The notes beneath the pieces were generated by a model. It saw nothing but the letters and a program-made list of their open reading frames with translations, did no database searches and was not told the DNA's origin. Made by a program: the position numbers and the translations under genes. A DNA stretch of 64,000 bases from Amorphophallus konjac (taxonomy: Eukaryota; Streptophyta; Magnoliopsida; Alismatales; Araceae). Shown here piece after piece: positions 9,709-18,869 of the stretch (the stretch's first letter is position 1; every line of letters begins with the position of its first letter). The stretch covers positions 220,271,643-220,335,642 of the forward strand of contig CM040128.1 of the NCBI GenBank assembly GCA_022559845.1, written 5' to 3'.

Positions 9709-12582
9709 ATGGCTACCTCTCTTTGGTCCCACTCGGCCCTCCACAAAGGTCCGATCGACCACCAATTTTCGGACATCCTTATAGATGAGAGTATCACCTT
9801 TGATGGGTCACATGCTAGTGATTATGTTAGGTGGGAGACTTTCATGACAAAACACTTTGATAGGACTAGGGTCTATGGACACGCTAGAGTCCGCAGGGCC
9901 ACAGGGCGACTTCGGGGACAAGCCAAGAAGGAGTGGGAACGCATAGTGAGCTTAAGGAGGATTTGGAGGCAAGAACCCATAGGATCATGGGAAGAGATGA
10001 AAAGTGAGCTTAGGAAGATCTACGCCCCCCGACCCTCCCACTCCTACCGTGAGGACCATAACCCGAAGAGCACTCCCACTCCCCCGTTTCCTCCCAGTCA
10101 ACCCAAGACCTCCATTAGGACCCAAACCCCACCACCCAAAGGACCCCTAGATTTATTGGAAGAGATAAGGGTTGAGATCAGGAAGATCTTCACTCCCCAA
10201 CCCTCCCACTCCTACCTTGAGAACCATAACCCAAGGAGCACTCCCACTCCACCTTTCTCTCCCAGTCAACCCAAGACCTCCCTTAAGGCCCAAACTCCAC
10301 CACCCCAAATGATTCCTATCCCGATCACCACCACCATTCTAACAAAAGTGGCCCCCACCCTCACTCCACCTAGGCCCATGACGGCCATCACCCAACCGAA
10401 AATTCTCCATCAAACCCACACCCCACAAGCTTCCACGGTCCCCACCACTACCCTTCCATCTTCCCCTAAAAGGGACACACCTCCCAGAATCAATCAACCC
10501 AGTCCTCCTCGACCCACCCATCTTCCACTACCAACCCCAATCCTACCCCAACTTAGGTCTCCACTTCTTCCACTCCCATACCCAACCCAAGTTCGAACAC
10601 CCTCACCACCCCGGGTGCACCATGCCCCAACCTTCATCACCCCATCCACAAAAGACCTTCCCATTCCCTTGGAGAGCAAAACCCCCACACCCCAAAAGGA
10701 TAAGAATGTGATTGAGGAATATGAGGCTCCCCTAGATTGGGAGGAAGAATATGAAGCCCAATGCCAAGGGTTGGGTCAAGAAGGCTCCTCTTTATCCAAA
10801 GAGACCACAACGAGCCTAACTAGGAACATCCTCTCCCTAGAGTTGCCAGATGACCAACTAAGTCCCCCCACCGATCCTTCCATAAGAACTGTGATTTTAG
10901 GGGAACCCCTCATTGAGTGGCTTAAGCAAAACCTCCTCCTCCACATCATGCACCCCCCTATGGAGAATCATTACCCAATTTTGCCCACTCCTCCATTCCA
11001 CACAACCTACCAATCGTTCTCCTTTGTGGGAGCCATGAGGGACTTGATTAAGAGTATACTTTGGCAAATAGAGGTGACAAACATGTGGGCCTTAGAAGCA
11101 AGCCACATGGGGTACCTTAGTTTCTCACACCCCTCCATCGGGACCATCACCTCCATTTACACCAAGGGTCCTTGCATGAGTAAACTCCCATTATTTCTAC
11201 CCAAGCCTAATGAGTCTTACATCACCCCCTTACCCTCCTACAAGGAGCATTGCATCGGGTCCCACCAGGGTCATGACTTCCACTTCCCTATGTGTGCTAG
11301 GGACCCTAGGGCGATCACTTGGATTGAAACCCCCCTCCACGTCACTCACCCCTTAACCCATCTTGATCTATTTGGCCACTCCCTATGGGCTTCCAAGTAC
11401 TCATCACTTACCACCCACTCCCTCCTACCCTCACCCACCATGTCAGTCCTAACCCACCCATTCCGAAATTCCGCCCACACTATGAGAGTCAATGCCAAGG
11501 GTGACATCAACCTTGGAAATAAGGGAGTGACCCATCCCAAGAACCGCTTCGATCCCCATGAGTGGAAACCCCCAAATCTCACAAATGGGGCCATCTTGAT
11601 AGGAATCCTTGTATCACAACCTTTCGCATCATGTGGTCAGGCTAGTTACATCATTTGTGTCACTCACGCACTAGGACCGATGCATGACAGGTTTACATCT
11701 GGATGTCCAGGCCCCCCTAGGTCAATCCATGTGAAGTCAAAACATGAAGAAAGCATTCATGGATGTCCCGGACCCCCATCATCAAATACCCCTTTGCATG
11801 ATAGTCTCATCTATGGATGTCCCGGTCCTCCTAGGTCCGTCAAAATCTACGTAGCACCACTGCATGTTAGGTCCACATTTGGATGTCTAGGACCCCCATT
11901 ATCCACTAGTGAGTCAACATCCACAAAGATGCATGAAAATATTCGCAAAAACATCAACAAGAGCAATGAGATTTACAAGAGGTCAGCTGATTCCCACCGC
12001 CGCCACCAAGAATTCAAAGCTGGTGATTTTGTGATGGTGAGAACTGAGAGGCTATTCCCTGGGAATACCTCTAAGTTGAGGTCTCGTGGAGCCAGCCCCT
12101 TCCAGGTGCTGACACGACTTGGCACCAATGCTTATGTGTTGGACCTCCCTGAAGAATACGGAGTAAGTCCCACATTCAATGTGGCTGACCTGGTACCCTA
12201 CAAGGGCCCCACGGTGACACCCAGTGAGGAGATCCAGCCTATTCCACCCCTTGAGAGCGCCCCCACACTTCAGAGAGCTCCACCCAACTTGAGAAACCAG
12301 CGTGATAAAGTGGAGCGGATATTAGATGAACAGGTCACCAACACAAGGAGCAAGGCGTATGAGCGATACCTGGTCAGGTGGAAGGGACGACCACCCTCGG
12401 ACGATGCCTGGGTGAGCTGGGAGGATCTCCAACAGCTGGACCCCGATCTTCTAGAGCAGTACCGCAGCAGGGAGGGCCTTTACTCGACAGAGTCGAGCTC
12501 TTCGCAGCCCAGGAGAATTGATGAGGGCATCACTCACGATTTCCTCTGGCTTGGCACCTCTCTCCCTCCCGGAGGTAGCTAG
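9709..12582 (+). CDS. 957-aa Gag head / proline-rich / integrase C-terminus / chromodomain protein
   Basis: The intact frame starts at the ATG 88 bases after the 5' LTR and stops 64 bases inside the 3' LTR. Residues about 35-110 resemble the chromovirus capsid region (VRWETF..., LRGQAKKEWERI, SWEEMKSELRKIYAP). Residues about 100-325 are proline-rich and hold a duplicated block of about 50 residues (PSHSY...HNP..STPTPPF). Near residues 664-732 a GCPGPP motif occurs four times. From about 740 an integrase C-terminal module appears (GDFVMVRTER, GASPFQVL, FNVADLVPY), and residues about 868-920 form a chromodomain (VERILDEQV, YLVRWKGRPPSDDAWVSWEDL). No catalytic domain is present. The capsid part would package RNA and the chromodomain would read chromatin marks (family knowledge). 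A single protein carrying both is unusual, since the chromodomain normally sits on integrase. Confidence 0.9.
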   Translation: MATSLWSHSALHKGPIDHQFSDILIDESITFDGSHASDYVRWETFMTKHFDRTRVYGHARVRRATGRLRGQAKKEWERIVSLRRIWRQEPIGSWEEMKSELRKIYAPRPSHSYREDHNPKSTPTPPFPPSQPKTSIRTQTPPPKGPLDLLEEIRVEIRKIFTPQPSHSYLENHNPRSTPTPPFSPSQPKTSLKAQTPPPQMIPIPITTTILTKVAPTLTPPRPMTAITQPKILHQTHTPQASTVPTTTLPSSPKRDTPPRINQPSPPRPTHLPLPTPILPQLRSPLLPLPYPTQVRTPSPPRVHHAPTFITPSTKDLPIPLESKTPTPQKDKNVIEEYEAPLDWEEEYEAQCQGLGQEGSSLSKETTTSLTRNILSLELPDDQLSPPTDPSIRTVILGEPLIEWLKQNLLLHIMHPPMENHYPILPTPPFHTTYQSFSFVGAMRDLIKSILWQIEVTNMWALEASHMGYLSFSHPSIGTITSIYTKGPCMSKLPLFLPKPNESYITPLPSYKEHCIGSHQGHDFHFPMCARDPRAITWIETPLHVTHPLTHLDLFGHSLWASKYSSLTTHSLLPSPTMSVLTHPFRNSAHTMRVNAKGDINLGNKGVTHPKNRFDPHEWKPPNLTNGAILIGILVSQPFASCGQASYIICVTHALGPMHDRFTSGCPGPPRSIHVKSKHEESIHGCPGPPSSNTPLHDSLIYGCPGPPRSVKIYVAPLHVRSTFGCLGPPLSTSESTSTKMHENIRKNINKSNEIYKRSADSHRRHQEFKAGDFVMVRTERLFPGNTSKLRSRGASPFQVLTRLGTNAYVLDLPEEYGVSPTFNVADLVPYKGPTVTPSEEIQPIPPLESAPTLQRAPPNLRNQRDKVERILDEQVTNTRSKAYERYLVRWKGRPPSDDAWVSWEDLQQLDPDLLEQYRSREGLYSTESSSSQPRRIDEGITHDFLWLGTSLPPGGS

Positions 12583-12805
12583 GGAGCAGCCCTTCTTCTG
12601 GATTGAACCTTAGTTGTGCTGGCCCTCTACCAGCAAGGGTTTTTCTCCACCACCTCGAATCGGCATCATCGAGTCACCACGGGTTACGGGTGTGCACGGT
12701 GGTTCGGTCCAATTTCAAAGAAATCTCAAACCTTGAGTTGTGTTTTGCGAACTAAGTCTGAGGGAGCATAGTGTCTTGCTGCATTCCCATTATTGTGTCA
12801 CATCA
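12519..12805 (+). repeat. 3' LTR of the nested Gag-chromodomain element
   Basis: This is the second 287-bp copy. The host frame ends inside it (stop 12580-12582), so the last 20 or so residues are LTR-encoded. A short purine run (AGGAGAA) precedes it at 12511-12517. Confidence 0.95.
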
Positions 12806-13929
12806 GGCTAGGTTGGAAATACCGATGAGGGCCCACTCTCCCTCTAGTTCTTTTAAGGCTTTTCTTTTCTTCTTTTCTTTGGTTTTATTAAGTTTGCATG
12901 GGTTTCTTCTTTTCTTCTTTTGATCAGTTTCCATTCTTTCTCCCATGAGGATGAATGTTCAAGTTGTTTAGTTGTCGTTCGATTTGGCTCTCTTTATGTT
13001 GATTATGGTTCCCTTGCCTCGGTTAAAGCGCTTTACCGTTGTTCTCCTTTTTTTTATTTATTTGTTGCTTTCTTTTAGTCCTTTTTAACGTGTGGTCGTT
13101 CCATTTGTTGGTTGCTTCCTTTTATCTTTTTTAATATATTATCATTTCTAACAAAAATTCGACAGCATCTCCCCTTAACTCGAGCGTAAGGGAGATACAG
13201 GGAACGCGTCCACAAAGAATGGCGGAACCCGACAACTGGAGGTGGGCGCCCGAGAGCGGCAACACCTTAATGAAACCTCAGAAAACTCGGAGGGAACGCC
13301 GGACAGGAAACCTCTCCCCGGCTGGCCGGGGATGCACCGGGCAAAAGGGTTGGGGGTGTGTCGGAAAGGAGTGGCCTGGGGCGTGCCGGGGAAGGCCCGT
13401 AGGGGGGCGTGCCGACAAAGGGGCTCCAAGGGTGTACCGGGGAAGGAGTGATTGGGGTGTGCCGGCGAAGGGACTCCAGGGCGCACCGGGGAAGGAGCGA
13501 TTGGAGTGTACCGGTGAAGAGGCCCTGGGCGACAGCGGGGGAGGGCCAATGGGGCGTGCCGGAGAGGGCCCTGGGCGACAGCGTGCCGCTGAAGGGCGTT
13601 GGAGGAGCGGATCGTTGAGGGGCCGAGAGGGGAGAAACTCCCCACAGGCGGACAGGCGAGGGTGAGGGCCAAAAGCCCTACGAGGGGGATACGCCACGGG
13701 GTAAAGTTCACTGCCGGAGGCCAAACCAACGGGGAAGAAGAGGAAGAGGAAAATGCCAAGGGATGCAAACACGTGAGAAATGTCTTAGAAAGACATCAAA
13801 AATATTCGCAAGCCTTCTATTCCTATTCTCACAAGAAAAATGCCCCGAGGGGACTAATACATTGTAATAAAGGGAAAACGGGGAAAAGGGAAAGCAAGAA
13901 GGAACAAGATACGGTCGGGTGGGGGGACA

Positions 13930-14165
13930 CCGGCTCCACTTCTCTTCTTCTCTTCCATCTTCTTTCTCCTCGCTTAGGCGGTGGTGATCGAGGCGGCAGG
14001 CTCCTCTTCTTCTCTTCTTCTTCTTCTTCTCTTTTCGCACAGACGGCGGCGGTGGGCGGAGCTGCGGGGCCTCTCCCCTCTCTTCCTCTCTTCCCTCTTC
14101 TTCTCTTCTCCTTCTTCTTCTCTTCTTCTCTTTCTCTTCTTCTCTTCCGCCTCTCTGTCCGTCTG
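13930..14165. repeat. CTT/TCTTC-rich low-complexity tract
   Basis: This is a pyrimidine tract dominated by CTTCTT and TCTTCT. It lies just downstream, in minus-strand transcription sense, of the TATA box and is matched at 32699-32925 in the other LTR. It creates long meaningless open frames. Confidence 0.85.
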
Positions 14166-14195
14166 TCATCCCTCTCTTTTCGCAGTGAAGAGGGG

Positions 14196-14202
14196 TTTTA
14201 TA
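14196..14202 (-). promoter_or_regulatory. TATA box of the giant element (left LTR)
   Basis: TATAAAA is read on the minus strand. It lies between GGGG and CCCC, so the box sits at the tip of a small inverted repeat (14192-14206). The same context is at 32948-32962 in the right LTR. Its strand agrees with the primer site and purine tract. Confidence 0.6.
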
Positions 14203-14384
14203 CCCCGGGCGGCGGGAGCCTCCGAAGGCGGGAAGCGTCCGGCGGGCATTTAATGGGAGTTGACTCCCTTGTCCTGGGTGGCAGGAGGAGTAGGCAGCGT
14301 GGCTCTCTCCCCGGGCGACACCTTAGTAGGTCCACTGCACACCAAGAATCCGTAGGGCATGGGCGTAAGATTTCGTTTGCCGGA

Positions 14385-14770
14385 ACGTGCCGTTGAAGAG
14401 CCTGAATGGTGTGCCGCTGGCAGGCACAACAAGCGTGCCGCTGAGAGGGCCAAAAGGCATGTCGCTGAACGGACAAGAGAGCGTGCCGTTGAAGGCCTGA
14501 AATAGCGTGCCGTTGAAGGCCCGAAATAGTGTGCCGTTGAAGGCCTGAAATAGTGTGCCGTTGAAGGCCTGAAATAGTGTGCCGTTGAAGGCCCGAAATA
14601 GTGTGCCGTTGAAGGCCTGAAATAGTGTGCCGTTGAAGGCTTGCAGGGTGTGCCGTTGAAAGGCCACAAGGGCGTGCCAAGGGTGTATCGCTGAAGGGAC
14701 AAAAGGCTGTGCTGCTGAAGGGACCAGGGGTGTACCGCTGGAGGGCCAAGGGCTGTGCCGCTGAAGGGCT
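14385..14770. repeat. 24-bp minisatellite in U3 (GCCGTTGAAGGC type)
   Basis: About fifteen units like GTGCCGTTGAAGGCCTGAAA follow one another. Each can pair GCC with GGC across GTTGAA. In minus-strand sense the array lies upstream of the TATA box, so it may act as a promoter array (inference). The matching array in the right LTR is about 33137-33570. Confidence 0.85.
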
Positions 14771-15018
14771 AAAATGGGCAGTTCTGAGCCTGTTGTGAGC
14801 ACGAGTTGTGGCCCATTTAATTTTCTTCGAGGCCCATGGATTGTGGGGGCTCTTGGTGGTTGATTTATCTTCACTATCGTGACTCCGGAGATGGCTTCAC
14901 GGCAGTGTGCATATTTGGGGAGTCCGGATGACCAGTCCCTCCGGGGCTTCTTCACTCGGTGCCGTTGTCGATGCTGGGCCGAGCAGGATATCTGGGTGTG
15001 CAATGTTTGGTGTCCACA

Positions 15019-15032
15019 AATGCCCCCCACCC
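15019..15032 (-). other. Polypurine tract of the giant element
   Basis: The minus strand reads GGGTGGGGGGCATT directly before the LTR start TGTGGACACC. This is the normal place and make-up of the plus-strand primer in Ty3/gypsy elements. It also resembles the G-run followed by CATT that precedes TGTTGACACC in Tat elements (family knowledge). Confidence 0.75.
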
Positions 15033-15074
15033 ACGGGTAGCGCAGGCGAAGGATGAGTCGGGTGGTGCCCGCGG

Positions 15075-15735
15075 GTGTACTGGTCTCTTTTTCTCTTCGT
15101 CGGTGCCGCCGGGGTGTCGGGAGCCGACATGACTTGTTTGTCTCCTCTTTTCTTCGTCACTGCCGATGGGGTGCCGGGAGCTGACCTGGTTTGTTGGTCT
15201 CTTTGTCTCTTCGTCAGCGTCGACGGGGCGTCGAGAGCTGACATGCTCTGTTGGTCTCTTTGTCTCTTCGTCAGTGTCGACGGGGTGTCGGGAACTGACA
15301 TGCTTTGTTGATCTTTTTATCTCTTCATCAGTGCCGACAGGGTGCCGGGAGCTGACCTGACTTGTTGTCTCTTGGTCTCTTCATCAGCGTCGACAGGGTG
15401 CCGGGAGCTGACATGATATGTTGGTCTCTTGGTCTCTTCGTCAGTGCCGACAGGGTGCCGGGAGCTGACATGATATGTTGGTCTCTTGGTCTCTTCGTCA
15501 GTGCCGACAGGGTGCCGGGAGCTGACATGATATGTTGGTCTCTTTGTCTCTTCGTCAGCGCCGACAGGGTGCCGGGAGCTGACCTGGTTTGTTAGTCTCT
15601 TCTTCTCTTCATCAGTGCCAACAGGGTGTCGGGCGCTGACATGGTTTGTTTGTCTCTTTTTCTCTTCATCAGTGCCAACAGGGTGTCGGGCGCTGACATG
15701 GTTTGTTTGTCTCTTTTTCTTCTTCTCTTTTTTTT
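15075..15735. repeat. 57-bp tandem repeat
   Basis: About eleven units carry the core GCCGACAGGGTGCCGGGAGCTG and a TTGGTCTCTTTGTCTCTTCG spacer. The period of 57 is 19 codons, so several frames on both strands stay open. The peptides are simple repeats and not a known protein. Confidence 0.9.
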
Positions 15736-15747
15736 TAACCACATTAC

Positions 15748-15925
15748 TGGTGCAAGCGCCCTTTCGGGTTTTCGTCGGCACCAGCCCCCTCTTGCTTTTA
15801 CCCACGCGCCCTCTCGGGTTTTCGCGTAGCGGGGTACCCAATTTTGCCTGTAACGCCCTTTCAGGTTTTCGCCATAGCTGGGTTATTGCCATTTTTGCCC
15901 TTGTTCCCGTGTAGGGGCAAGTCCG
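15748..15925. repeat. CGCCCTTTCGGGTTTTCG hairpin module (copy 1)
   Basis: Three spaced copies of CGCCCTNTCGGGTTTTCG-type motifs are embedded in a longer conserved layout (GGCACCAGCCCC, GGGGTACCC, GCTGGGTTATTGCC, then GGCGGGGCACCTC). The same ordered module recurs at 51385-51600 in a different element remnant. Confidence 0.85.
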
Positions 15926-15984
15926 GCGGGGCACCTCTATTTTAAGCACTTTTCTCTCTCTTTTTTTTGACGAGTGGATATCAT

Positions 15985-16480
15985 GTGATTGTTGGCTAGG
16001 GCCCAAAGCCTTGCGCCGAAAGACAGGGTTCATTCGTTGGCAAGGAGACAATGCCAACGCAACAGGGGATTTTTCGCCGATTCGGACGTAAGGTCCGTAA
16101 TGGCAATATCGTATGGAGTGGGCGGCTAGGGCACGAAGCCTTGCGTCGGAACGGGACTTATTCGTTGGCAAGGGGCTAATGCCAGTGCAAGGATAGAGAT
16201 TCTACCGGTTCGGGCGTAAGGCCCACAATGGCGATTTGCATGAGAGAAGTTGGCTAGGGCACGAAGCCTTGCGCCGAAAGATAAGGTTCATTCGTTAGCA
16301 AGAAGATAATGCCAACGCAATAGGTTTTTTTTTCTTGCCTCTTCAGACGTAAGGTCCGTGATGGTAATATTATGTAAGAGCGGGTGGCTAGGGCACGAAG
16401 CCTTGCGTCGGAAAAGGACTTATTTGTTGGCAAAGAACTAACGCCAACGCAGGGGTGGAGCCATCTTTGCCCGTGCGGCT
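15985..16480. repeat. About 130-bp tandem repeat, four units
   Basis: Units start GGCTAGGGCACGAAGCCTTGCG and continue through a GTTGGCA ... TGCCAAC inverted repeat (7-bp arms in the first unit, partly changed in the others) to GTAAGGTCCGTAATGGCAAT. They begin near 15992, 16125, 16253 and 16386. Confidence 0.85.
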
Positions 16481-16504
16481 ACCCGTCGATACGTAGGGAC
16501 GTGC

Positions 16505-16735
16505 GGACGGGAGACATATGTATATACACATATATATATGTATATCATTATTATTATTACTTTCTCTTATTTATGTTTCTTTCTCTCTCTTTTTTTCTCT
16601 TCTTCTCCTTTCTTATATTCTTTTCTCTCTTTTTTTTTCTTTTTTTTGTCGAAATCCCCCCTTCTCTTCCCCTTTTTTTTCCTATTTTTTATTCTCTTCC
16701 TCTTTTACCGTCTTTCCTCTTTTACACATAAAGAT
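16505..16735. repeat. TA-rich then pyrimidine-rich low-complexity block
   Basis: A short run of TATA/CATA repeats is followed by long T- and TCTT-rich sequence. Nothing is coded. Confidence 0.8.
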
Positions 16736-16744
16736 AGTACATCC

Positions 16745-17015
16745 CGCCAGAGCGTGCCACCGGGACACTTGAAAGGCGCGTGGGGGAGAGCACAGGAGGG
16801 TGTGCTGCGTAAGGCACTCCGAAAGTGTGCCGCCGGGGGCGCGTGGGAGAGTGCCGGATGGGGCATGTCATCAGTGTGCCGCTGGGGCGTCGGGAGTGTG
16901 CTGTTGGAGTGGCAGAAGGGCGTGCCGCTGGAGGCTTCACAATGGGTGTGCCGCTGAGGGCACTTAGTAGTGTGCCGCTGGAGGCCTTGCAGGCTACTAC
17001 GCCGTTGGAGCACTT
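16745..17015. repeat. GTGTGCCGCTGGAGGC-type minisatellite in the interior
   Basis: About ten loose units of GTGCCGCTGGAGGC and relatives are present. They are related to the minisatellites of the element's own LTRs (9106 and 14385), so LTR and interior arrays share an origin or were exchanged. Confidence 0.75.
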
Positions 17016-17109
17016 CAAGAGTGTTTCTTTTTCCTCTCTTCTTCTCTTCACCTTCTCTTCTCTTTTCTCCCCTTCTATATTCCCCTGCACGTAAACATGG
17101 GGTGAGAAT

Positions 17110-17740
17110 TTATTTAGTGTCCACGAATCGGGAAAGCGGGTTACAAAAGCCTAAATTGGGGAGCGGGCAGGCTGCCAGAGCCAGAATTGGGAAAGCGGGC
17201 CATGGGGGCCGAGATAAGTAAGCTACAAGAGCCAAATTTGGGAAGCAGGCTATGGAAGCCGAATTGGGGAGGCAGGCCATAAAAGCCAAGGGTGTTGGGA
17301 AGCGGGCTGCAAGAGCCGAAATCATGGGAAGCGGGCCGCGGGTGCCAAATCGGGGAGTAGGCCACGAGAGCCGAAATTGGGAAGCAGGTCGCGAAGGCCA
17401 AAGGTAAGAAGGCTGCAAGAGCCAAGGTTACGGGAAGCGGGCCGTGGAGGCCGGATTGGGGAAGCAGGCTATAAAAGCCAAAGGGAAGCAGGCTGCAAGA
17501 GCCAAAGTTGGGAAGCAGGCTGCAAGAGCCGGAATTATGGGGGGCAGGCTACGGAAGCCAAATCAGGGAAGCAGACTACAAGAGCCAAAATTAGGGTGCA
17601 AGATGTGAACGCCCAAATCGGGGAAGCAGACTATAGAAGCCGGAGTTGGGAGATTAACGAGCCGTGAGGGCAAGAGGTAGGCCATGGGGGCCAATATTGG
17701 GCTCTACGAGCCAGAGCTGGGAAAGTAGGCTTCGCTAGCC
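17110..17740. repeat. 28-30 bp array, GGCT...AGCC hairpin units (block 1)
   Basis: About twenty units read GGAAGCAGGCTNNNNNAGCCAAA or the GGCC...GGCC form. Each has a 4-bp inverted repeat across 5 bases. This is the same family as 18870-20000. Confidence 0.85.
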
Positions 17741-17744
17741 GAAA

Positions 17745-18868
17745 TTGAGTTTATTTTATACACATATTTTTATTATTTATTATTATTATTTTTTATATTA
17801 TAATTTTTTATTCAAGCATGCAAGCATTCATTAGCAGACATAACATAAATATAAGTAAGGCAGCTCCCTCTATAGGGGATAGGATAGGGACATCGCCCAA
17901 AATTCGTAGACACGATGTGGGCCACGAGGCACAATTGAGGGGTGGTGCACCCGTCAAGAGGATATCGCATGTCTTACATGCATAGCCTAAATTCACGCAT
18001 TTCACCCGAGGCAATTCTCTGTAGCGTGGTAGTGCAAATGTGTGAACAAAGAGCCCTAACCATAGGGATATGCAGGTTTTTCTGGTAACACTCGAGGATC
18101 ACTCTAGTGCCTACACATTAGTTCCAGACTTTCGACTTTCGGTAGCTTCACACAGCCCCCATCTGTTTATTTTGGTAGCGGATTTCACCGTTCGGCGCGA
18201 GTCTCCTCATGTGTCTCAATGGGGATTCCCGGCTACTAAGATTCGTCCTTATTGTGATTCGCTTCACCATTTCGCACGAGTTTCTTCATTTATTTCAGTG
18301 GGGATTCCCGGCTACTCGGATCTACGTTTCTCTCTCTCTTTTTTTTTTCCCTCCTTTTTTTTTACAGTGGGGGTAGGCAGCTTTTTCCTCACGATTACCT
18401 TTCACGGGAGTGCAGGAATTCAAGTCTCCGTAGAGTGCTAAGAAGAAATTCGGGCAATCCCTATAGTCGAAGGCTATTGAACACATTAAGTGCTAAGTGT
18501 GGGAGCGTTGCCTCAGGTTTATTTTGTGAGTTGGCCATAGCGATTCAGCCATGACTCTTCCCCTTGACGCGTGCACCCGCCATAATCGGGTTCCCTTCGA
18601 GCGCGTGCCGTGACGCCCGTGCATCAGAAATCGGGGCAGCATTATTATTTAGCAAGGAAACACAGTTCTAGAAAATTCCAAGGAGGTGTATTACTCTATA
18701 TTAAGCAAACATGCAACCAGGGTAGCCAAGCAATTCTTATTTTTCTTTCTTTTCTTCTTTTTTTTTTGCGTATGAACATACTGTCGTTACGTCTATGTAT
18801 CTTGTATGTGCATATAGAATCAAAGCAGCAGCCAGGGTGCTGAGGAAGGAGACCGCGAAGGGCCGAAA
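17745..18868. other. Non-repetitive spacer in the giant element
   Basis: An A/T-rich piece (17750-17820) is followed by mixed sequence. A GGGGATTCCCGGCTACT motif occurs at about 18221 and 18301, and T-runs lie at 18335-18365 and 18745-18770. I recognise no gene here. Confidence 0.55.
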
Positions 18869-18869
18869 G

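Larger units (their letters stand above)
9335..12805 (+). mobile_element. Non-autonomous chromovirus-like LTR element with Gag-chromodomain frame
   Basis: This is a complete 3471-bp element. Its 287-bp LTRs (9335-9621 and 12519-12805) start TGATGAGG and end CACATCA. It is flanked by GGCTA duplications (9330-9334 and 12806-12810) and has a methionine-initiator-type primer site. The LTRs differ at about six positions (about 2%), so it is fairly young. The only long frame covers almost the whole interior and runs into the 3' LTR. Protease, RT, RNase H and the integrase core are all missing, so movement must rely on a relative. The empty site in the other giant LTR confirms the borders. Confidence 0.95.
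7163..15018 (-). repeat. 3' LTR of the giant element (split by a nested element)
   Basis: On the minus strand this is the downstream LTR. It spans 7856 bp, or 4380 bp without the nested element at 9335-12805 and its 5-bp duplication. In plus-strand order it holds a threefold degenerate repeat (about 7534-8640), a T/A-rich block (8860-9090), a CCGCTGAAGG minisatellite, a GC-rich repeat block (13330-13610), a CTT-rich tract (13930-14165), a TATA box and a second minisatellite (14385-14770). Its first bases are TGAGGACGC against TGTGGATGC in the other LTR. Confidence 0.9.

Noticed and set aside
13175..14749. Long overlapping frames in the giant LTR (Pro/Arg-rich, Ser/Leu-rich, QRHTISGL repeats)
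   Set aside because: They are produced by minisatellites and the CTT tract. They overlap in several frames and both strands and change between the two LTRs.
15748..15925. GC hairpins followed by TTTT, like bacterial intrinsic terminators
   Set aside because: All context is plant nuclear retrotransposon DNA, where such terminators do not act.
15317..16171. A 284-codon frame on the minus strand with repeated HVSSRHPVGTDEE peptides
   Set aside because: It follows the 57-bp repeat, whose period is a multiple of three. Several frames on both strands are open for the same reason. It has no start context and no known domain.
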